A DNA stretch of 64,000 bases. Source: Verrucomicrobiales bacterium (lineage in GTDB: Bacteria; Verrucomicrobiota; Verrucomicrobiia; Verrucomicrobiales; DEV007). Location: assembly GCA_029213005.1 (NCBI GenBank), contig JARGPI010000002.1:123-64122 (forward strand). Direction: 5' to 3'. Positions 60,601-64,000 of the stretch are shown here, in pieces. The position numbers and the translations under genes are program-made. Position 1 is the first letter of the stretch. Each line of letters opens with the position of its first letter. The notes below the pieces were generated by a model. That model had not been told where the DNA came from and searched no databases. It was given only the letters and a program-made list of their open reading frames with translations.

Positions 60601-62079
60601 ATGAAGAAGTTCCTCCTGACAATTTTTGTCATTGGTCTTCTGGTGTTCGCTGCAATAGCAGCAGTTCCGATTCTCACCAAGGTAGTCGGTCCAGACATGA
60701 TGCTGGAAGCCAAGCCCCCCACAGGGGTTCCCTTCGGCTATCGGGAATTCCCCATTCCTGAGCGGTCGATCCTTGCCGTTAAGTTAGACCTCCCCGTTTC
60801 CGCCCTCGAAGACGTCGCCAACCGGGATATCCCCGCTCAACTCGCCGGGGTTGAGAAAAAAGATCTCCACAAAAAGATCAAAGAAGGCACCATCCAATGG
60901 AAGATGATGCCGGGTCATCTCACCCTGCAAAATACCGGTCATAATTTATCTTTCACGCTGCCCATCAACGGAAATGCCGATGCCACAGGGCGCTTTGGTC
61001 TGTTTAAGATCCGGGTAAAAGGAAACGCCGGGATGAAAGGCATGATCACAGGCGATCTCACTCCGGTGATCGATTCCGACTGGCAGGTCAGTCCCAATTT
61101 GATGACCAATTTGAATATCAGTCACGCGGTGGCGAATTACGGGCGGAACGGAAGCAAAGACATTCGCGATGAGGTGCAATCCGCCCTGGAGCCGAAAATT
61201 AAAGCTGAGAAGGCGAAAATCGGTCCGGGATTAACTGACGCCCTCAACATGCAGGAAGGTATTCAGAATCTGTGGAAGAAAACCCATATCACCAAACTGA
61301 TGACCAAAGATCCGGCATCCTGGTTGGTCTTTGATCCAGCCGTCGCCCAGATGGGCCCGATTGATTATTCCAATCCCAGTAGTGTTTCGGTCACGATGGG
61401 TATGGTCGCGCAAACCTTCATCACCAATACCGAGGTTGGTAACCGGGAGGCGGAAAAGATTCCCTATCTCCACCTTGTCGATGAAAATCCCAGAACCGAG
61501 CTGAGGGTTCCCATCATCGCCAATTTCAAGGCTCTGAATTCCAGTCTCGCGGACGATGAATTTGTGCTCACATCAAAATCGGGAGCCAAAACTAAAGTAT
61601 CGAAACTGAAACTCGAACTCGCAGACAAAGGGCGTCTCAATCTCACGCTCGATGTTAATACCTTGAGCGGAGTCTGGGGCAAAGGCCTGTCAGGAACCTT
61701 GCAACTCCAGGCCAACCCGATGGTGGACTGCCCCTCGCAAACGCTCGGGTTTACCAACGTAAAAATGTCCGTTCGGACCCGGGAAGTTTTCTCTGGTACT
61801 GCCGCCTGGCTTCTCGAGGAAATGCTCGTCAAAGCGATAGAAAAAGAGCTGCGAATCGATTTAAAAGAACACCTTCCCAAAGTGGAGAATGAAATCTACA
61901 AAGTGGTAAACGCTGCGAAAGTGCCCGAGCATATCGAGCTCTGTTTTGAAAAACCGAAAGTCGAGTTACTCGGTGTCTACACCATCGAGCGAAACGCCTG
62001 GAATGAAGAGTATAGTCCGGGGATCGTTTTTGTATTTGGCGCAAAAGGCGATATCTCGGTAAAACTTATCAAGATCTGA
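60601..62079 (+). CDS. DUF4403 family protein, second of a tandem pair
   Basis: A 492-residue paralogue of the gene before it, aligned end to end: ALEDVANRDIPAQLAGV, GHLTLQNTGHNLSFTLPING, WLVFDPAVAQMGPIDYSN and SPGIVFVFGAKGDISVKLIK correspond block by block. The N-terminal hydrophobic anchor (1-25) is kept. The two proteins have clearly diverged, so the duplication is old and each copy probably has its own role, or they form a heterodimer. The start is the ATG at 60601 after a 61-bp AT-rich gap with no visible ribosome binding site. It ends 44 bp before the nuclease gene. Confidence 0.85.
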   Translation: MKKFLLTIFVIGLLVFAAIAAVPILTKVVGPDMMLEAKPPTGVPFGYREFPIPERSILAVKLDLPVSALEDVANRDIPAQLAGVEKKDLHKKIKEGTIQWKMMPGHLTLQNTGHNLSFTLPINGNADATGRFGLFKIRVKGNAGMKGMITGDLTPVIDSDWQVSPNLMTNLNISHAVANYGRNGSKDIRDEVQSALEPKIKAEKAKIGPGLTDALNMQEGIQNLWKKTHITKLMTKDPASWLVFDPAVAQMGPIDYSNPSSVSVTMGMVAQTFITNTEVGNREAEKIPYLHLVDENPRTELRVPIIANFKALNSSLADDEFVLTSKSGAKTKVSKLKLELADKGRLNLTLDVNTLSGVWGKGLSGTLQLQANPMVDCPSQTLGFTNVKMSVRTREVFSGTAAWLLEEMLVKAIEKELRIDLKEHLPKVENEIYKVVNAAKVPEHIELCFEKPKVELLGVYTIERNAWNEEYSPGIVFVFGAKGDISVKLIKI

Positions 62080-62123
62080 TCTCGCTTTACTGCGAAGCCA
62101 TTTTCTGCTCAGGTGAGTCTAAC

Positions 62124-62648
62124 ATGAACGGTTATCGAAAACTGGATCGGGTCTCGTGGAGCGAACATCGCAACAACGATGGTGACAGCTTTTACGTAAA
62201 TTTCGAAGGAGAGGAGTTTGAGCTTCGTCTTTACTTCGTTGATACCCCGGAAAAATATCTGAGCGATCGGCATGAAAGACAAAGGGATCGGGTCGCTGAT
62301 CAGGCCGACGATCTGGATATCAGTCTGGAACAGGCTGTCACGGTGGGCAAAGCGGCCCGTAAATATGTGGCTACCCTGCTGAAGGCTGAGCCTTTCACGG
62401 TCTATACCAATTGGGAGCGGGTCTACGACGATGACGAACGCTACCACGGGTTTGTCGAAATTCCGGATCCCGATCACCCGGGTAAAACCGTTTACTTATG
62501 CGAGTTGTTAGTGCGCAAAGGGCTCGGTCGAATCTTTACCCGCGGTGAAGACACCCCGGATGGCAGGCATTGGCGTCAGTACAAAGACTACCTGTTTTCA
62601 GTAGAGAAAGGGGCACAACGAAACCGGGTTGGGGCCTGGTCGTTATAG
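62124..62648 (+). CDS. thermonuclease (SNase)-like protein
   Basis: A 174-residue protein with the staphylococcal-nuclease fold signature. NDGDSFYV at about 18-25 holds the calcium-binding Asp, and ELRLYFVDTPEKY (35-47) matches the RxxxxDTPE motif that supplies Arg, Asp and Glu. Thr/Lys-rich KAARKYVATLL lies near 80. The second catalytic Arg of SNase is not obvious, so activity is uncertain. No signal peptide is seen, so it is probably cytoplasmic, unlike secreted thermonucleases. It follows the DUF4403 pair on the same strand. Confidence 0.85.
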   Translation: MNGYRKLDRVSWSEHRNNDGDSFYVNFEGEEFELRLYFVDTPEKYLSDRHERQRDRVADQADDLDISLEQAVTVGKAARKYVATLLKAEPFTVYTNWERVYDDDERYHGFVEIPDPDHPGKTVYLCELLVRKGLGRIFTRGEDTPDGRHWRQYKDYLFSVEKGAQRNRVGAWSL

Positions 62649-62689
62649 GTATTTTCGAGTCGTTTTTTGTAGTAAAGGCGGGATGTGTC

Positions 62690-62741
62690 GCGGACACTTT
62701 TGTTCGCGTTTCGCTGGAGAGTTGCGGACAAGAGTGTCCGC
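62690..62741. repeat. 18-bp stem hairpin downstream of the nuclease gene
   Basis: The left arm gcggacacttttgttcgc (62690-62707) pairs with gcggacaagagtgtccgc (62724-62741). Two positions differ, and both would be G-U pairs in RNA. The loop is 16 nt. There is no T-run behind it, so it is not a standard terminator. A second small stem, ttgcccg/cgggcaa, follows at 62752-62769. Confidence 0.85.
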
Positions 62742-62771
62742 ATCACGGACGTTGCCCGTAACCGGGCAAAT

Positions 62772-63099
62772 AAACCTAGCGGTATTCGACTGTACCTTGG
62801 AATCTCGCTAAGTTTTTCAGTTTCAGTCACGATACGGCAACGCCGTTGTGAAACATAGCCCCGGGTTGACCGAAGCGAAGCAGAGAGTCTACCCGGGGAT
62901 TTTATCACAAGACAAGTTGATCGCTGAAAGTGATCTGAAAGCTTTCGCAACGGCTTCAGCGTTGGGCATCTCCTGGGATGCAAACCCATGGTAGCCTCCG
63001 CTTTCACTGCGGCAACCATGGGCTGTTTTACGTAACGGCGTTGCCGTATCTTGAATCGCCCCGGAGTCCACGCAAAACCTAGCGGGATTAGACTGTACC
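62772..63099. repeat. composite structured repeat element with flanking direct repeats
   Basis: Copies of a 25-bp sequence (aaacctagcgg-att-gactgtacc, 23 of 25 identical) lie at 62772-62796 and 63075-63099. Between them the 17-mer gatacggcaacgccgtt (62831-62847) has an exact inverted copy at 63034-63050. Inside that pair are two further hairpins: ccccgggttgac (62859-62870) with gtctacccgggg (62887-62898), and cccatggtagcc (62985-62996) with ggcaaccatggg (63011-63022), each with one mismatch. The outer stem and inner arms would give a multi-branched fold. No open frame with coding character lies inside. Confidence 0.88.
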
Positions 63100-63131
63100 C
63101 TATACAGTCCAAAAGTGTACAGGGTACAATT
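63091..63131. repeat. dispersed palindrome R4
   Basis: The 19-mer gactgtaccctatacagtc (one change from the family consensus) at 63091-63109 is followed by the inverted partial unit gtgtacagggtacaatt at 63115-63131. The layout matches R1. It overlaps the right flanking direct repeat of the composite element. It ends 29 bp before the end of the methyltransferase gene. Confidence 0.9.
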
Positions 63132-63159
63132 TGATTTCGACACGCTGGTATCGCTCGAT

Positions 63160-64000
63160 TTATGCGGATACTTTGACTCCGATCGCCATCAAAGTCTGAA
63201 AATTCGGAGGATCGGTCTCGCGATCGACGATGGTGATCTCGACTTCTTTAAAGCCGCTTTCTTCGAGAAACTTGGAAATTTCCAATTCGGAAAACCCCAA
63301 CCACACATCGGCGTATAGTTCGCGGGCATCTTCGAATTGATGTTTCAAAAGATCTAGAATCACGATTTTTCCGTTCGGTTTCAGAATTCGGTGAGCCGAT
63401 TGGATTGCCTTCAGCGGACTTGAGGCGTGGTGCAGGGCCTGACTGAAAAACGCGAGGTCGACTGAATTGTCATCAATTGGAGGAGACTCGATATCTCCGA
63501 TCCGGTATTCCAAATTATCATAGCCGTGTTTGGAGGCGAGCCCGGCTCCGTAGTTCACCATTTTCGGCGAACTGTCGATCGCGATCACTTTTTCGGCACG
63601 TTGGGCGAGCAATTGGGAAAAGGTACCTTCGCCCGCGCCGAGGTCGGCGATGACCATCGGGGGCATCAATTTCAGAAGCGTTTCGGCCAGCGCCTTCCAC
63701 GATCGGCCTGGGACGTAGGTTCGTCCGAATTTTCCCGCCAGCTCGTCAAAGTAGGCTCGCGCTTTGTCTTTTCGCTTCGCGAGAACGAGATTCATCGCCT
63801 CGTCATCATCCGAAATTTCATCAACTTCGGTCGCCGCAAGCTCCAAAGCATCGACCAAACCGGAGGGAAAAAAGCCCGGATCCCGGTTAAATCCGTATAT
63901 GACATTCTTTCCTGACCGCCTGTCGGTGACCAGTTTTTGCTTCTTTAACTGGGACAAATGGGTCGAAATACGGGACTGCCCCATGCCCAAAACCTCCTGA
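63160..64000 (-). CDS. ArsR-type HTH fused to SAM-dependent methyltransferase, 5' end outside window
   Basis: The gene is read from the right window edge and lacks its true start; 279 codons are visible. The visible N-terminus (GMGQSRISTHLSQLKKQKLV, RRSGKNVIYGFN) is the recognition helix and wing of an ArsR-type winged helix. A class I methyltransferase follows: motif I VIADLGAGEGTF at about 115, motif post-I VIAIDSSPKMV and the LAFFSQALHHASSP block. Such ArsR-methyltransferase proteins occur in many bacteria, often near metH or SAH-recycling genes, and are thought to be regulators sensing SAM or small metabolites. The target is unknown. The gene ends 29 bp from the repeat R4. Confidence 0.9.
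   Translation of the reverse strand, partial: QEVLGMGQSRISTHLSQLKKQKLVTDRRSGKNVIYGFNRDPGFFPSGLVDALELAATEVDEISDDDEAMNLVLAKRKDKARAYFDELAGKFGRTYVPGRSWKALAETLLKLMPPMVIADLGAGEGTFSQLLAQRAEKVIAIDSSPKMVNYGAGLASKHGYDNLEYRIGDIESPPIDDNSVDLAFFSQALHHASSPLKAIQSAHRILKPNGKIVILDLLKHQFEDARELYADVWLGFSELEISKFLEESGFKEVEITIVDRETDPPNFQTLMAIGVKVSA

Noticed and set aside
62889..63143. Open frame across the repeat island
   Set aside because: Composed of repeat sequence in all parts; no domain, no ribosome binding site.

Overview
The window looks like a piece of a Verrucomicrobiota (PVC superphylum) chromosome. The strongest pointers are a large protein with the Planctomycetes/Verrucomicrobia-type membrane-bound dehydrogenase propeller plus CxxCH heme domain (42770-45748), a DUF1080-sulfatase fusion next to a second sulfatase and a PQQ-type propeller, long secreted multidomain proteins, and a general excess of exported proteins. 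Two parS-like palindromes inside mnmG (568-583 and 1359-1374) suggest that the left edge lies near the replication origin. No tRNA, rRNA, CRISPR array, integrase or transposase was seen.

Layout, left to right. 1-5.9 kb: a 13-bp tandem repeat, mnmG (minus), then the divergent pyruvate dehydrogenase operon pdhA-pdhB-pdhC closed by a strong terminator. 5.9-10.7 kb: a TerB-like protein and a PhnD-PhnC-PhnE-PhnE ABC importer for phosphonate or a similar oxyanion. 10.7-15.6 kb: a TolC-type outer-membrane protein divergent from a flavin-dependent halogenase-like enzyme and a class 3 aldehyde dehydrogenase; two perfect palindromes lie in the shared promoter region. 15.6-22.3 kb: a giant MscS/MscK channel, a His-rich exported protein, and a divergent pair made of a polytopic membrane protein with a TIR/SLOG-like C-terminal domain and a primase-HAD phosphatase fusion. 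22.3-41.3 kb: a 2033-residue DUF3857-transglutaminase protein, a MoxR ATPase, cell-wall enzymes (amidase, L,D-transpeptidase), YmdB-type phosphodiesterase, a 1357-residue glucose/sorbosone dehydrogenase-like cytochrome protein, an isolated IF2_N-like domain, an esterase and polA.

41.3-49.6 kb is a four-gene minus-strand operon (DUF1080-sulfatase, PQQ-like propeller, PVC heme protein, sulfatase) whose likely theme is outside-cytoplasm breakdown of sulfated organic matter coupled to oxidation. 49.6-58.3 kb holds a gene remnant, a transpeptidase-like protein with a broken active site, a secretin-like/histidine kinase/response regulator operon, an M48 lipoprotein protease, a tiny membrane protein, a DUF4437 bicupin and a frameshifted alcohol dehydrogenase. 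58.3-64 kb holds a dual-specificity phosphatase, two tandem DUF4403 proteins, a thermonuclease-like protein, a dense island of structured repeats and an ArsR-methyltransferase running off the right edge.

The feature ordinary gene calling would miss is a family of short palindromes built on gactgtaccctgtacagtc. It occurs at four places: inside the phn operon, in place of a ribosome binding site before moxR, inside the coding sequence of a sulfatase (where it supplies 15 residues), and in the repeat island near 63 kb. The primase-HAD fusion with its divergent membrane partner and the pseudo-transpeptidase are the best candidates for undescribed protein biology.
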